The position numbers and the translations under genes were made by a program. A stretch of 52,006 nucleotides of DNA from contig NZ_JAKGCR010000029.1 in assembly GCF_022668875.1 (NCBI RefSeq), positions 1 through 52,006 on the forward strand, given 5' to 3'. How positions within the stretch are numbered: the stretch's first letter is position 1; every line of letters begins with the position of its first letter. The DNA comes from Domibacillus sp. PGB-M46. Its GTDB lineage: Bacteria > Bacillota > Bacilli > Bacillales > Domibacillaceae. The notes below the pieces were generated by a model. That model did not search any database and was not told the DNA's origin. It saw only the letters and a list, made by a program, of their open reading frames with translations. Of this stretch, positions 41,173 to 50,737 are shown one piece after another.

Positions 41173-41308
41173 GGTATTTCTTTTGAATAAGGCGCAATAG
41201 CACATGAAGATGATAGACAGAAGAAAACAACTTCCTATTAAAAGGAAACGTCAAACTGTAAACAACCTCCCTCGATTATTAGAAGCAGGACGCCGTGGGC
41301 AAAGCAGA

Positions 41309-41335
41309 GAGGACAGCGAAAGCTGTCCTCTTTTT
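41309..41335 (+). terminator. intrinsic terminator of the sugar-acid operon
   Basis: GAGGACAGC (41309-41317) and GCTGTCCTC (41322-41330) form a perfect 9-bp stem with a GAAA loop, followed by TTTTTGTTTTTT. Between eda and this hairpin no gene is apparent. Confidence 0.92.
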
Positions 41336-41408
41336 GTTTTTTCGGAGCAGTTACATGGAAAGAAGTACGGAACTTTTCAGGGGAAAAGATTTTTCGTCAT
41401 ATGCCCAG

Positions 41409-41909
41409 TTATTCTTTTTTGCTGAAAAGGTCAAAGATTGATTTGTTTGATTTCTTCTTATCTTGCAGCGGGGCAGCAGTTTTTTTAGTTTCCGAACTTT
41501 TTCTAGGTTGAGGCTGCCGGTCCAGTTTGGCTGATAGTTCTTGAAGCAGCTCGTTCTGCTTTTCTATCGTTTCTTTTAAATCTTGTATCTCATCGCTATT
41601 TTGCTGTTCAGCATTTTCTTTCTCTATTACAATGCCTGCCATATCATTATCCTTCGCCCATGAAACCACTTCATTTGCGGCCTGTTCTACTGTTAGATGT
41701 TGATTCTTTTTAACTTCCATAAAACGTTTCATTACAATAACATCTTTATGAAAATATAAACGCTCTCCTTTTGGATTAACGTGAAACGGATAGCCGGCAT
41801 TTTTTAAAACCGCTGCGTAGTCATCCACGGCCGACTTTTTGAGATTGAGCATTGAGCAAACATCGCCAGGATTCATGAACGTCTGATTAGGTAGTGCATG
41901 ATTCGGCAT
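41409..41909 (-). CDS. MerR-like HTH protein with DUF3967-type coiled-coil tail
   Basis: ATG 41909 follows GGAGGT with 9-nt spacing; GTG 41918 lies too close to that site. The 166-residue protein has an N-terminal MerR-like helix-turn-helix (FMNPGDVCSMLNLKKSAVDDYAAVLKNAGYPFHVNPKGERLYFHKDVIVMKRFMEV). A coiled coil follows (EIQDLKETIEKQNELLQELSAKL), then a Lys/Ser-rich linker ending SIFDLFSKKE. This layout is shared with Bacillus proteins annotated DUF3967, related in style to the RacA chromosome-anchoring protein. Binding to DNA is likely; its target is unknown. Confidence 0.75.
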   Translation of the reverse strand: MPNHALPNQTFMNPGDVCSMLNLKKSAVDDYAAVLKNAGYPFHVNPKGERLYFHKDVIVMKRFMEVKKNQHLTVEQAANEVVSWAKDNDMAGIVIEKENAEQQNSDEIQDLKETIEKQNELLQELSAKLDRQPQPRKSSETKKTAAPLQDKKKSNKSIFDLFSKKE

Positions 41910-42132
41910 ATTACTCACACCTCCAAAAGATCATTATGGTATCCAGTAGAATGTAATGGGTATGACTTCAACAAGAAGATAGCTGCTGGAACTCTATTTC
42001 GAAATACGAGTAACAATCTGTTAAACAATGTTTTTCACTATACCCTTTTTTTGAAAATTCATGCATTAAATAGTCATATTGCACGCGGTGAGGGATTTGC
42101 CTTTTTTTTAATACTAAGCAAATTAAAACATA

Positions 42133-42150
42133 TTGTTCATTAATGAACAA
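42133..42150. promoter_or_regulatory. 18-bp perfect palindrome upstream of the alcohol dehydrogenase gene
   Basis: TTGTTCATTAATGAACAA is its own reverse complement. It lies just upstream of the predicted promoter TTGGAG/TATAAT (42169-42196) and is probably an operator for an unidentified dimeric regulator. The rest of the 41910-42306 gap has no gene. Confidence 0.6.
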
Positions 42151-42168
42151 ACTTCAGTTGTTTAACAA

Positions 42169-42196
42169 TTGGAGTCAATATAGGAACTTTTATAAT
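42169..42196 (+). promoter_or_regulatory. sigma-A-like promoter of the alcohol dehydrogenase gene
   Basis: TTGGAG (42169-42174) and a perfect TATAAT (42191-42196) are separated by 16 bp, giving a leader of about 100 nt. Confidence 0.6.
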
Positions 42197-42306
42197 AATG
42201 TAGAGGTCTGCATTAAAGTATCTCGGTTCATGATGTGTAGAAAGCTGGATATGAGGGAAGGGAATAAATGTGCATTTTTATTCTTGATCGCTAATAGGAA
42301 AGGATT

Positions 42307-43380
42307 GTGTTGTCTCTTATGTGTACTCCTCATAACAACAAAACTATGACCCGGGTGCTTAGTGTCCCGAGTGCAAAAGCGTCATTTGAACAAACTACTA
42401 TTGAGCGGAGGGAGCTGCGGCCGCATGATGTCTTAATCGATATTAAGTTTAGCGGTATCTGCCACTCTGATATTCATAGTGCGTTCGATGAATGGGGCGG
42501 CGGAATGTTCCCAATGGTGCCTGGCCACGAAATTGCCGGAGTTGTGGAAGCCGTAGGATCAGAAGTGACAAAATTTACGGTGGGGGACCGTGTGGGTGTT
42601 GGCTGTTTTGTTGATTCCTGCGGAGAATGCGAATACTGCCTGGGTGGTGAGGAGCAATATTGTACAAAAGGGGTTGTCCAGACCTATAACTCGTTAGATT
42701 ATGATGGGAACCCAACATACGGCGGATACAGCCAAAAAATCGTGGTAACGGAAGGGTTCGTTGTCCGTATTCCAGACAGTCTGGAAATGGATGTCGCAAG
42801 CCCGCTGTTGTGTGCGGGTATCACTACATATTCTCCTTTAAAACACTGGAACGCCGGTCCGGGCAAGAAGGTTGCGATTGTAGGAATGGGGGGTCTTGGC
42901 CACGTAGCAATCCAGTTTGCGCATGCGATGGGTGCTGAAGTCACAGTATTGAGCCGGTCTATGAATAAGAAAGAAGAAGCCCTGAGTTTCGGAGCAGATC
43001 ATTACTTTGCAACGAGTGATCCCGATACGTTTACTCAACTGACTGGCCGTTTTGATCTTATTTTAAACACAGTATCTGCCAATCTGGACGTGAATGGATA
43101 TTTATCTATGCTTCGGGTGGATGGAACCCTTGTCAATGTCGGTGCACCCGCTGAGCCAGACCAGTACAGTGTATTTTCCTTGATCATGGGTCGTCGCAGC
43201 ATTGCCGGTTCTCTTGTCGGCGGCATCCGTGAAACACAAGAAATGCTTGATTTCGCTGCTGAACACAGCATTACCCCGATGATTGAAGTCATAAATGCTG
43301 GCCAGGTAGATGAAGCGTATGAACGTGTTCTTCGCAGTGATGTACGCTATCGATTCGTGATTGACATTGCTACCTTGTAA
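42307..43380 (+). CDS. zinc-dependent NAD(P)H alcohol dehydrogenase (YahK/AdhA-like)
   Basis: Starts are ambiguous: GTG 42307, TTG 42310 and ATG 42319 all follow AGGAAAGGA. The protein (about 355 residues) has the medium-chain ADH features: catalytic-zinc ligands in SGICHSDIH and PGHEIAGVV, a structural-zinc cluster [15 protein letters not shown], and the Rossmann motif [14 protein letters not shown]. The SRS after the second strand ([11 protein letters not shown]) suggests NADPH preference as in YahK/cinnamyl-alcohol-dehydrogenase-like enzymes. In B. subtilis a close type, AdhA, is part of the aldehyde response. It is a single gene, ending near a bidirectional terminator. Confidence 0.9.
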   Translation: MLSLMCTPHNNKTMTRVLSVPSAKASFEQTTIERRELRPHDVLIDIKFSGICHSDIHSAFDEWGGGMFPMVPGHEIAGVVEAVGSEVTKFTVGDRVGVGCFVDSCGECEYCLGGEEQYCTKGVVQTYNSLDYDGNPTYGGYSQKIVVTEGFVVRIPDSLEMDVASPLLCAGITTYSPLKHWNAGPGKKVAIVGMGGLGHVAIQFAHAMGAEVTVLSRSMNKKEEALSFGADHYFATSDPDTFTQLTGRFDLILNTVSANLDVNGYLSMLRVDGTLVNVGAPAEPDQYSVFSLIMGRRSIAGSLVGGIRETQEMLDFAAEHSITPMIEVINAGQVDEAYERVLRSDVRYRFVIDIATL

Positions 43381-43608
43381 CTTGTGAAAACACTTCTATC
43401 ATCTTGCACCCGCTCTGATAAAAGATAGATTCGCCCATTTAATAGATTGACTCATTGGATCGATTCATAATCTCCATTTTTTACTTGGTAGGTTTCATGA
43501 TAATTCCCACAGCAGGATTGTTACCGACCTTTTTATTAAAGTTGGCCCATGCTGTTAAATGCCTTTCATTTTTAGAATAAGCGAGCAAGTCATCCATTTC
43601 TTTGCAAC

Positions 43609-43650
43609 AAAACCCACTGATGCTTAAAATATCAGCGGGTTTTGTTTTTT
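43609..43650. terminator. bidirectional terminator between adh and garD
   Basis: AAAACCCACTGAT (43609-43621) pairs with ATCAGCGGGTTTT (43631-43643; one wobble or mismatch). On the plus strand it is followed by TTTTGTTTTTTT, on the minus strand by TTTTGTTG. It serves convergent genes. Confidence 0.85.
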
Positions 43651-43662
43651 TAGTCAGCATCA

Positions 43663-45198
43663 TTACGTAATAGGAGCAGGGTTGAACAGAGCTAAATCAT
43701 TATGCAAACCCCAATGCTCTGCCCAGGTTTTCTTGTGTCCACTTGCAACATCTAAAATGAATCGGAAAATTTCCCATCCAACTTCCTCAATGGTTGCTTC
43801 CCCGGTAGCGATCGTTCCAGCATTGATATCAATAAGATCTTTCCATTGTTCAGTTAAAGAATTTCGTGTGGATACTTTAATGACAGGAGCCATAGCTAGA
43901 CTATAAGGTGTTCCTCTTCCTGTCGTAAACACTTGAAGATGCATGCCCGAAGCCAGCTGCAGAGTTCCGCAAACAAAGTCACTAGCGGGTGTAGCTGCAA
44001 AAATTAGTCCTTTTTCTGTCGCTTTTTCACCAGGAGCCAGTACGCCTGATATAGGGCTTCTTCCTGATTTAGCGATAGACCCTAAGGATTTTTCTACAAC
44101 ATTGGCGAGTCCGCCTTTTTTGTTTCCGGGAGATGGATTGGCGCTTCGGTCAGCACCACCCAAAGCAAGGTATTGATCATACCAGTCCATTTCTTTTATT
44201 AAAGCCTGTCCAACTTCTTCATTCACAGCACGCGGCGTTAACAGATGAATAGCATCGCGCACTTCTGTAACTTCTGAAAACAAAACCGTTGCTCCTGCTC
44301 TAACTAATAAATCCGCAGCATAGCCGACTGCCGGATTAGCCGTTACACCTGAGAATGCATCACTTCCCCCGCATTGCGTGCCGATAACCAGGTCAGAAAC
44401 CGAACATGTTTCACGCTGCCTTTGGTTTAGTTTTATCAATCGTTCCTCAGCCATTTCCATAATGGACTGAACCATGCCCGCAAATCCTGGCTGATCCTGA
44501 AGGGAAATAATATCAGATTCTTTCCCGTTTGGGTTGATTCTCATTGGCGAAAGTTTCTCGCAGCCCAGGCCCACAACTAAGGCTTCGCCACCGAAATTCG
44601 GGTGTTTCGCCAGGTTTTGAATCGTGCGAATAGGAATAACCGCTTCAGGGGCATTGATCGCTACTCCGCAGCCGTAATTGTGGGTTAGAGCGACCACATC
44701 ATCGACATTAGTATACTTCGGCAGAAGCTCTTTTTTAATGCGATTTACCACAAAATCCAGCACACCTACTACACATTGAACACTTGTTGTAATCCCTAAG
44801 ATATTCTTCGTTCCTACACTGCCATCTTCATTGCGAAATCCTTGAAAGGTATATCCTTCAAGGGGGGGCAGGGTTTTCGGTATGTTCGTTGCTAACGGTA
44901 ATTCACTTAGTTCTGGAGATTGGGGCATTTTGACTAAAGATTCCTCAACCCAGCTGCCTTTTTCGATTGTTTTTAGCGCATGCCCGATCACTTCACCGTA
45001 GCGAATAATAGGCTCGTTCTCTTTTATATCTGTTAAAGCTACTTTATGCCCCTGAGGAACTCTTTCTTTCAATTCAAGGCCGTCCGGAAAATGTGTTCCT
45101 TTGTCTAATCCGCCTGTATTCACAATAATGGCCACATTGTCTGTTTCATGAACTTTGATATAAAGTGGTTCAACAGCCTGCATGCTTTTTGTCTCCAT
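43663..45198 (-). CDS. garD: galactarate dehydratase (GarD)
   Basis: The 511-residue single-chain enzyme contains an N-terminal SAF domain ([26 protein letters not shown]) and the UxaA/GarD catalytic part ([117 protein letters not shown]). The close match in order and wording to B. subtilis GarD (YcbH) rather than to UxaA supports galactarate as substrate, giving 5-keto-4-deoxyglucarate, which KdgD then handles. AAGGAGACGATTC precedes the ATG. It is the last gene of the minus-strand cluster. Confidence 0.88.
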   Translation of the reverse strand: METKSMQAVEPLYIKVHETDNVAIIVNTGGLDKGTHFPDGLELKERVPQGHKVALTDIKENEPIIRYGEVIGHALKTIEKGSWVEESLVKMPQSPELSELPLATNIPKTLPPLEGYTFQGFRNEDGSVGTKNILGITTSVQCVVGVLDFVVNRIKKELLPKYTNVDDVVALTHNYGCGVAINAPEAVIPIRTIQNLAKHPNFGGEALVVGLGCEKLSPMRINPNGKESDIISLQDQPGFAGMVQSIMEMAEERLIKLNQRQRETCSVSDLVIGTQCGGSDAFSGVTANPAVGYAADLLVRAGATVLFSEVTEVRDAIHLLTPRAVNEEVGQALIKEMDWYDQYLALGGADRSANPSPGNKKGGLANVVEKSLGSIAKSGRSPISGVLAPGEKATEKGLIFAATPASDFVCGTLQLASGMHLQVFTTGRGTPYSLAMAPVIKVSTRNSLTEQWKDLIDINAGTIATGEATIEEVGWEIFRFILDVASGHKKTWAEHWGLHNDLALFNPAPIT

Positions 45199-45297
45199 CA
45201 GAATCGTCTCCTTGTAAGCATTTTCATGATTAGATAAGATATCACTGTGTCCATAAAGTAATACGCATATTCCTAAAAAAAGTATTCTGCTTTATTT

Positions 45298-46647
45298 TCA
45301 TAACCCGGCGAGATATAAGTAGAATGGGAGTAAAAGTACCATAATGAATCCATATATCCAGTTCCACCTGATCGCAATGTTTATCAGTTTTTCCCTTAAA
45401 GAGTAAGCAATTAAATTATTAACAGCAGTCGCTGGTGATAAAACATTTGAAATGCTCCAGCTGCCGAGAAGAGCAATCGCAAAATAATGGATAGAAAAAT
45501 CCAAATCACTTGGTTTAATACTTGTAATTAATATGGTAACGACAACAATTGGATGAAGGCCGCCCATCGCTGTTCCGACAATAATGATAGATAGTATGAT
45601 TGTCATCGCTACAGGAGAATGACCGAACACACTGCTGAACGTTCCAACAAGCGTTCCATTCCACTCTGAGGCAACAAAAGCGGAACGGAACAGGCCAGCC
45701 AGCAAAAATAAGGAAATTTCCTGATTTAAGTTCGGCAAAGTGACCATAATATGTTTTTTTACTTCCTCTTTATAAAGAGGAATGGTTCCTTTGAAAAAAC
45801 ACCAAATCGCAGGGAAAAACAACGCGGTAAAGCCGATCGCAACAATCATATTAACAAACGTAAAATGTTCAATAAGTAAAACGATGCCGGTTGTCACAAA
45901 CAGGAGTAAGAGAAGTTCAAATAATATACGGCGTTTCCCAGGGAGAATGGGAACAGCTTCTTCTTCTGTCTCCATCTCGCTTAATCGCTCTTCTTCACGT
46001 TTTATTACTTTTCCTTCCAGCAAAAAGCCGACAACAAAAGAAAGAAGGGAAAACCCAATTGCATATAAAGCGATTGAAGTCCACTTTATATGCAGCTGGC
46101 TGATGACGAGCGCCATAGCCGCAAAATATGGTGACCAGGCAACCGCCCCGGCAAAGCCCCTGTTCAGCGCATTCGCAATCAGACGATTTGATTTTACATT
46201 GGATGCGCCTGATAAATAATAATTGATTGAAATTGCACCTACGTTAATAACGGCACCAAGAAGGTGGGTTAAAAAAGCGGTACTTATATAGAAAAACGAG
46301 GCATTGTTTCTTTTTTTATATAAGATGGATCGTAAGGACTCAATGTAACCCCCTGTACGGAACGGAATCCCAAGGATAGGGGTAAGAACAAAGATTACAA
46401 CAATAGCTAAATTGACAAGAGAACCACTTATAATGATATCTATCCATTTTTCCTGGCCAACTAGCAGTAAAACGGTCAATGCAGCGAGTCCCCCCATTAA
46501 TTTAGCTGTCATTCCTTTTAATGAAGGGATTGAAATAAGAATAAAGGTAAATACCGTGAAAGAGACTAAGCATTGAAACCAAACGGGCTGGTAAAAGGTG
46601 ATGATTATATAGCTAAGAGCTAAAAAAATAGACATTCCTTGCTTCAT
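45298..46647 (-). CDS. multi-spanning permease of the aldarate locus, unassigned family
   Basis: The protein of about 449 residues has roughly 12 membrane helices and a charged cytoplasmic loop in the middle (EGKVIKREEERLSEMETEEEAVPILPGKRR). Motif-like stretches are STAFLTHLLGAVINVGAI, LNQEISLFLLAGLFRSAFV, VGTAMGGLHPIVVVTIL and NVLSPATAVNNLIAYSLR, which resemble ion-transporter-superfamily carriers (DctM, CitMHS, SLC13 style). No canonical aldarate transporter of this kind is known to me. Start is uncertain: TTG 46656 and ATG 46647 lack a strong ribosome binding site. Placed between gudR and garD, it is a candidate second transporter for galactarate or glucarate; inference only. Confidence 0.75.
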   Translation of the reverse strand: MKQGMSIFLALSYIIITFYQPVWFQCLVSFTVFTFILISIPSLKGMTAKLMGGLAALTVLLLVGQEKWIDIIISGSLVNLAIVVIFVLTPILGIPFRTGGYIESLRSILYKKRNNASFFYISTAFLTHLLGAVINVGAISINYYLSGASNVKSNRLIANALNRGFAGAVAWSPYFAAMALVISQLHIKWTSIALYAIGFSLLSFVVGFLLEGKVIKREEERLSEMETEEEAVPILPGKRRILFELLLLLFVTTGIVLLIEHFTFVNMIVAIGFTALFFPAIWCFFKGTIPLYKEEVKKHIMVTLPNLNQEISLFLLAGLFRSAFVASEWNGTLVGTFSSVFGHSPVAMTIILSIIIVGTAMGGLHPIVVVTILITSIKPSDLDFSIHYFAIALLGSWSISNVLSPATAVNNLIAYSLREKLINIAIRWNWIYGFIMVLLLPFYLYLAGL

Positions 46648-46757
46648 CTGCGTCAACTCATTTTCTAGCAGTCTTATATAGTGGATTGCATATTAGAAAA
46701 AGTAACGGTGTGTCATTTCCTCCATAATCCTTTTGCCTGCCAATATTATTAAACGTT

Positions 46758-47462
46758 TTATTCTTGTGCAAGGGAGTACTGAAGTACTTTATTACGGACA
46801 AAATCAAGATGCTGATACATATGGATAAATGCTTCTTGAGGATTCCGCGCCTCAAGGGCTGCATAAATCGCTTTGTGGTACTCTACAGTCCGTTCGCGCT
46901 CCCTAATTTGAATTAAACTATTAATTCTACTATGAGTGATTAAAAGAGAGTCAATCATTCCTTCAAGAACTGGGTTGTTAGCGCTCAGGGCAATAATCAA
47001 ATGAAATTCTTTGTCCGCGTTGCCATAGTCATCATCATTACTGTTGGCAATCGCATCGATTGTTGTCTTTAAGCTTGCAAGTTGTTCGTCTGTTATCTTC
47101 TCAGCAGCTATAGTGACAAGCCCTAACTCCAATGCCATACGTGCTTCAATGATTGCAGGCAAGTTATCGGTTGCGAGCGCCAGCATAACAGAGAAGGGGT
47201 GGGTGCCGATTTTATTATTAAAAAAAGTTCCTTCGCGTGTTTTCCGTGTAATAACACCGAGCGTTTCAAGGGCACTAAGAGCTTCCCGCAGTACCGACCT
47301 GCTCACTTCCAGTTCTTCCATGAGTTCCATCTCGGGCGGAAGCTTGTCGCCGGCTTTTAATTGTCCGCTGATGAGCAGCTGTACAATTCGTTCTACTACC
47401 TGTTTTGAAAGAGTATTGCGGTTCACTGATTGAACCCCAAGCTTTCTTGCTGGAGCATTCAT
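46758..47462 (-). CDS. gudR: GntR/FadR-family (FCD) regulator of the aldarate locus (GudR-like)
   Basis: The 234-residue protein has a GntR winged helix at about residues 14-80 (VVERIVQLLISGQLKAGDKLPPEMELMEELEVSRSVLREALSALETLGVITRK). An all-helical FCD domain follows, with metal/ligand-binding pattern DKEFHLIIALSANNPVLEGM and THSRI. It matches the size and locus of GudR (YcbG) in B. subtilis. Two copies of TNGTNNNACNA, the FCD-type operator pattern, overlap the -10 elements of both divergent promoters at 50.5-50.7 kb and are its probable sites. AGAGG precedes the ATG. Confidence 0.88.
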   Translation of the reverse strand: MNAPARKLGVQSVNRNTLSKQVVERIVQLLISGQLKAGDKLPPEMELMEELEVSRSVLREALSALETLGVITRKTREGTFFNNKIGTHPFSVMLALATDNLPAIIEARMALELGLVTIAAEKITDEQLASLKTTIDAIANSNDDDYGNADKEFHLIIALSANNPVLEGMIDSLLITHSRINSLIQIRERERTVEYHKAIYAALEARNPQEAFIHMYQHLDFVRNKVLQYSLAQE

Positions 47463-47535
47463 TGTTTAACCTCTTTTCTGTAATTATTCCGTGTGCTTTG
47501 TATTAGGAGAGGGCAAGCAATTTGGAGAAAACAGC

Positions 47536-47565
47536 AAATGCGCCGCTCACGAAGAGGGCGCGTTT
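47536..47565 (-). terminator. hairpin between gudD and gudR
   Basis: AAACGCGCC and GGCGCATTT (minus-strand reading) form an approximately 8-bp GC-rich stem with a 12-nt loop, followed by GCTGTTTTC. The U-tract is weak, so read-through from gudD into gudR is possible. Confidence 0.5.
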
Positions 47566-47575
47566 ACTAAAAAAC

Positions 47576-48940
47576 TTACCTAACAAAGCAAGGGCGTTTC
47601 GGATCAAACATCCATCCTGGAATCAAATACTGCATAGCGAGTGCATCATCGCGTGCACCGAGCCCTTTTTCTTTATACAGCTGGTGGGCTTTTTCCAGCT
47701 GCTCCATATCAATCTCTACACCTAGTCCCGGTTTTGTTGGAACATCCACCATTCCACCTGCGATCTTAAATGGTTCTTTTGTCAGGCGCTGTCCGTCCTG
47801 CCAGATCCAGTGTGTATCAATAGCGGTAATGTTTCCAGGGGCGGCAGCTGCCACATGCGTAAACATCGCCAGTGAAATATCAAAATGGTTGTTTGAATGC
47901 GATCCCCATGTTAATCCCCAGTCATGGCACATCTGCGCGACGCGGACAGAGCCCTGCATCGTCCAGAAATGCGGATCTGCCAGCGGAATATCAACCGACT
48001 GCAGCTGGATGGAGTGCCCCATCTGGCGCCAGTCTGTGGCAATCATGTTTGTCGCAGTAGGGAGTCCTGTCGCACGTCTGAATTCGGCCATCACTTCACG
48101 GGCCGAGAAGCCGCCTTCTGCGCCGCAAGGATCTTCTGCATAAGCGAGCACATGGTGCTGGTCCCGGCATAAACGGATGGCGTCTTTTAACAGCCAGCCG
48201 CCGTTCGGGTCCAGGGTAATGCGCGCTTCCGGGAACCGCTCTGCCAGTGCTGTGACGGCTTCGATCTCTTCTTCGCCGCGCAGCACGCCGCCTTTTAGTT
48301 TAAAGTCGTTAAAGCCATAGCGGGTGTGAGCCGCTTCTGCGAGGCGGACAACGGCTTCAGGAGTTAACGCCTCTTCATGGCGGAGGCGGGACCAGTCATC
48401 CTCTGCATCTGCTTCGCTTCGGTACTCCAGGTCCGTTTTGTTCCGGTCTCCTACGTAAAACAGGTAGCCCAGCATTTCCACTTTGTCCCGCTGCTGTCCT
48501 TCGCCTAAAAGGGCTGCGACTGGAACGCCAAGGTATTTGCCGGCCAGGTCGAGAAGGGCCGCTTCTAAAGCGGTTACAGCATGAATCGTAATGCGGAGGT
48601 CAAACGTCTGCAGGCCGCGTCCTGCCGCATCCCGGTCTGCAAACTGCCGGCGTACGTTATTTAAAATATTGTTGTAGGCGCCGATAGACTGGCCGACTAC
48701 GATCTCCCGTGCATCCTCAAGCGTCTGGCGGATTTTCTCCCCGCCTGGGACTTCACCCACACCGACATTTCCTGAATTGTCCTTCAGCAAAACGATATTG
48801 CGTGTAAAGTAAGGGGCATGGGCGCCGCTTAAATTGAGGAGCATACTGTCGTGACCGGCTACTGGAACCACGGTCATTTCTGTAATAACAGGTGCACCTG
48901 TTTTGACGTTTTCCTGGATTAATTGAGTGTTTGCGTTCAT
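47576..48940 (-). CDS. gudD: glucarate dehydratase (GudD)
   Basis: The start is ATG 48940 (GGAGAG seven nt upstream), giving 454 residues as in B. subtilis GudD; the frame continues upstream without a start site. Enolase-superfamily residues are clear: the KxK base in [13 protein letters not shown], metal ligands Asp in LDPNGGW and Glu in YAEDPCGAE, then [12 protein letters not shown] and the catalytic His in [12 protein letters not shown]. It dehydrates D-glucarate (and often L-idarate) to 5-keto-4-deoxyglucarate. It lies 45 bp downstream of gudP. GC content is higher than in the left part of the window. Confidence 0.95.
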   Translation of the reverse strand: MNANTQLIQENVKTGAPVITEMTVVPVAGHDSMLLNLSGAHAPYFTRNIVLLKDNSGNVGVGEVPGGEKIRQTLEDAREIVVGQSIGAYNNILNNVRRQFADRDAAGRGLQTFDLRITIHAVTALEAALLDLAGKYLGVPVAALLGEGQQRDKVEMLGYLFYVGDRNKTDLEYRSEADAEDDWSRLRHEEALTPEAVVRLAEAAHTRYGFNDFKLKGGVLRGEEEIEAVTALAERFPEARITLDPNGGWLLKDAIRLCRDQHHVLAYAEDPCGAEGGFSAREVMAEFRRATGLPTATNMIATDWRQMGHSIQLQSVDIPLADPHFWTMQGSVRVAQMCHDWGLTWGSHSNNHFDISLAMFTHVAAAAPGNITAIDTHWIWQDGQRLTKEPFKIAGGMVDVPTKPGLGVEIDMEQLEKAHQLYKEKGLGARDDALAMQYLIPGWMFDPKRPCFVR

Positions 48941-48985
48941 ATATTTCTCTCCTATCAAATTGGGATTATAAATTATGATTATCAA

Positions 48986-50353
48986 TTAAGATTTCAATTC
49001 AACACGTTTAATTTCACCTACAAGGAACAGGTAGCTGCAGATCGCCACGAGTGCATTGGCACCGACGAAAACAAGCGCCCCGTTAAATGAGCCGGTTGTG
49101 GCAATAATGTAGCCGATAATGATCGGTGTTGTAATGCCGGCAATGTTGCCAAATGTGTTGAAAAGGCCGCCGCTCACACCGGACATTTCTTTTGGCGATG
49201 TATCTGCGACCACGGCCCAGCCGAGTGCGCCAAACCCTTTTCCGAAGAAGGCAAGAGCCATCACAAAGATGACAATCCATTGTGTATCCACATAATTTGC
49301 GGCAACGAGCGTCATAGACAATAACATACCAACGACAATCGGTGTTTTCCGGGCAACCGTTAAAGAGAAGCCTTTACGAAGCAGGAAGTCAGAGAACGTT
49401 CCGCCTAAAATTCCACCGGCAAATCCGCAAATCGCAGGCAGGGAAGCCACAAAACCAACTTCCAGGATGGTCATGCCCCGTTCCTGTACAAGATAAACCG
49501 GGAACCAGGTAAGGAAAAAGTACGTAAGCGTTGTAATGCAGTACTGGCCAAGGTAAACGCCTAAAAGCATCCGGTTTGTCAGCAGCTGTTTAACCTGGCT
49601 CCAATTGATGCCTTTCTTTTTGTCTTTCTTTGTGCCTGTCTGGTCCATGTTGGTCAGGGCGCCGCCTTCTTCAATGTAAGCAAGCTCAGCCTCGTTAATC
49701 CGTGGATGTTCTTTTGGGCTATAAACCGCTTTCATCCAAATGAACGAAACGACAATCCCAACCGCACCCATAAAGTAGAAAACATACTGCCAGCCAAATG
49801 TGTACGTAATGTAACCCATAATCGGGGCGAACAAAACGGTCGCAAAATACTGGGCCGAGTTAAAGGTAGCTGCCGCGGTGCCGCGTTCATGGCTTGGAAA
49901 CCAGGAAGCGACGATCCGGCTGTTGGCAGGAAAAGAAGGTGCTTCTGCCAGCCCGACCAGGAAGCGAAGGCCGAACAGGATCATCACAGCGGTTCCCGCA
50001 GTGCCGAAGAAACCAATAAAACCCTGCATAAGCGTAAAAGCCGACCATAAGAAAATACTCCAAAAGTAAACTTTCTTTGAGCCGAACCGGTCCAGCAGCC
50101 ATCCGCCGGGAATCTGGCCGGCGACATAGGACCAGGCAAAAGCCGAAAACACATAGCCCATCATGACGGAATCAAGGCCAAGCTGATTGGACATGTCCGT
50201 TCCGGCAATGGAGAGGGTGGCCCGGTCCGCATAGTTAATCGCTGTCACAAGAAACAGCATGAAAACAATAAACCAGCGGGCACGTGTTTTTTTCTGAGCG
50301 CCTGGAGCTATTGGTGAGGGCTGAAGGATTTTTTCTGGATTAGCCATATACAC
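48986..50353 (-). CDS. gudP: glucarate transporter GudP (MFS, anion:cation symporter)
   Basis: The 455-residue MFS protein has 12 predicted helices and the signatures of the anion:cation symporter family: INYADRATLSIAGTDMSNQLGL, GQIPGGWLLDRFGSKKVYFWSI, GLAEAPSFPANSRIVASWFPSHERGTAAATFNSAQYFA and the C-terminal LGWAVVADTSPKEMSGVSGGLFNTFGN. It imports glucarate or galactarate with protons. A GGAAG site precedes the ATG. The minus-strand order gudP-gudD-gudR-(permease)-garD follows a promoter whose -10 is overlapped by a GntR-type site, and a leader with duplicated cre-like sites. Confidence 0.93.
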   Translation of the reverse strand: MYMANPEKILQPSPIAPGAQKKTRARWFIVFMLFLVTAINYADRATLSIAGTDMSNQLGLDSVMMGYVFSAFAWSYVAGQIPGGWLLDRFGSKKVYFWSIFLWSAFTLMQGFIGFFGTAGTAVMILFGLRFLVGLAEAPSFPANSRIVASWFPSHERGTAAATFNSAQYFATVLFAPIMGYITYTFGWQYVFYFMGAVGIVVSFIWMKAVYSPKEHPRINEAELAYIEEGGALTNMDQTGTKKDKKKGINWSQVKQLLTNRMLLGVYLGQYCITTLTYFFLTWFPVYLVQERGMTILEVGFVASLPAICGFAGGILGGTFSDFLLRKGFSLTVARKTPIVVGMLLSMTLVAANYVDTQWIVIFVMALAFFGKGFGALGWAVVADTSPKEMSGVSGGLFNTFGNIAGITTPIIIGYIIATTGSFNGALVFVGANALVAICSYLFLVGEIKRVELKS

Positions 50354-50379
50354 ACTTCCTTTTAAAAATATTTAACTTC

Positions 50380-50393
50380 CGATACCGCTTTCA
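50380..50393. promoter_or_regulatory. cre-like site in leader copy 1
   Basis: On the minus strand it reads TGAAAGCGGTATCG, matching the CcpA consensus TGWAARCGYTWNCW at 12 of 14 positions. It lies inside the gudP transcript, suited to roadblock repression. Confidence 0.5.
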
Positions 50394-50440
50394 AATAAAT
50401 AAATCTAATAGTTCAATAGGGTTTAAAAACACTTAACTTC

Positions 50441-50454
50441 TGATACCGCTTTCA
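50441..50454. promoter_or_regulatory. cre-like site in leader copy 2
   Basis: On the minus strand it reads TGAAAGCGGTATCA, matching the CcpA consensus at 13 of 14 positions. Confidence 0.6.
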
Positions 50455-50545
50455 AATAAATAAATTTAATAGTTCAATACTATAAAATTGTCTCAATCAA
50501 AAGCAACACTCCTTTTGTAAAATTCAAATTATTTTATTTTGTCCA

Positions 50546-50574
50546 ATGGTAAGACAAATATAATTGTTTGTCAA
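50546..50574 (-). promoter_or_regulatory. gudP promoter with overlapping GntR-type operator
   Basis: On the minus strand TTGACA (50569-50574) and TACCAT (50546-50551) are 17 bp apart. TGGTAAGACAA (50547-50557) fits the FCD-family operator pattern TNGTNNNACNA and covers the -10 element. Confidence 0.65.
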
Positions 50575-50680
50575 CCGTTTTCAGGCTTGATTTTCTGGCC
50601 GCTGTTTTTTGTCAAAATCGCTATATTATCAGAAGAAAGCCGGCATTTCGGGTTAAATTTTCAGAAAATAAAATTAGAAG

Positions 50681-50709
50681 TTGACTGGCAAATCAATTTG
50701 TCTTACAAT
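50681..50709 (+). promoter_or_regulatory. kdgD promoter with overlapping GntR-type operator
   Basis: TTGACT (50681-50686) and TACAAT (50704-50709) are 17 bp apart. TTGTCTTACAA (50698-50708), a good TNGTNNNACNA site with palindromic ends, overlaps the -10 in the same relative place as at the gudP promoter. Confidence 0.75.
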
Positions 50710-50737
50710 AAAACAAACAACACAAGGGGGATATACC

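Larger units (their letters stand above)
50361..50480. repeat. tandem 61-bp duplication in the gudP leader
   Basis: The segment 50361-50419 recurs at 50422-50480 with about five mismatches (for example ATATTT against ACACTT). Each copy carries one cre-like site. The duplication enlarges the untranslated leader of gudP to about 190 nt. Confidence 0.9.

Noticed and set aside
43481-43663. A 60-codon minus-strand frame directly after garD
   Set aside because: It spans the bidirectional terminator hairpin at 43609-43650 and lacks its own ribosome binding site; it is most likely chance.
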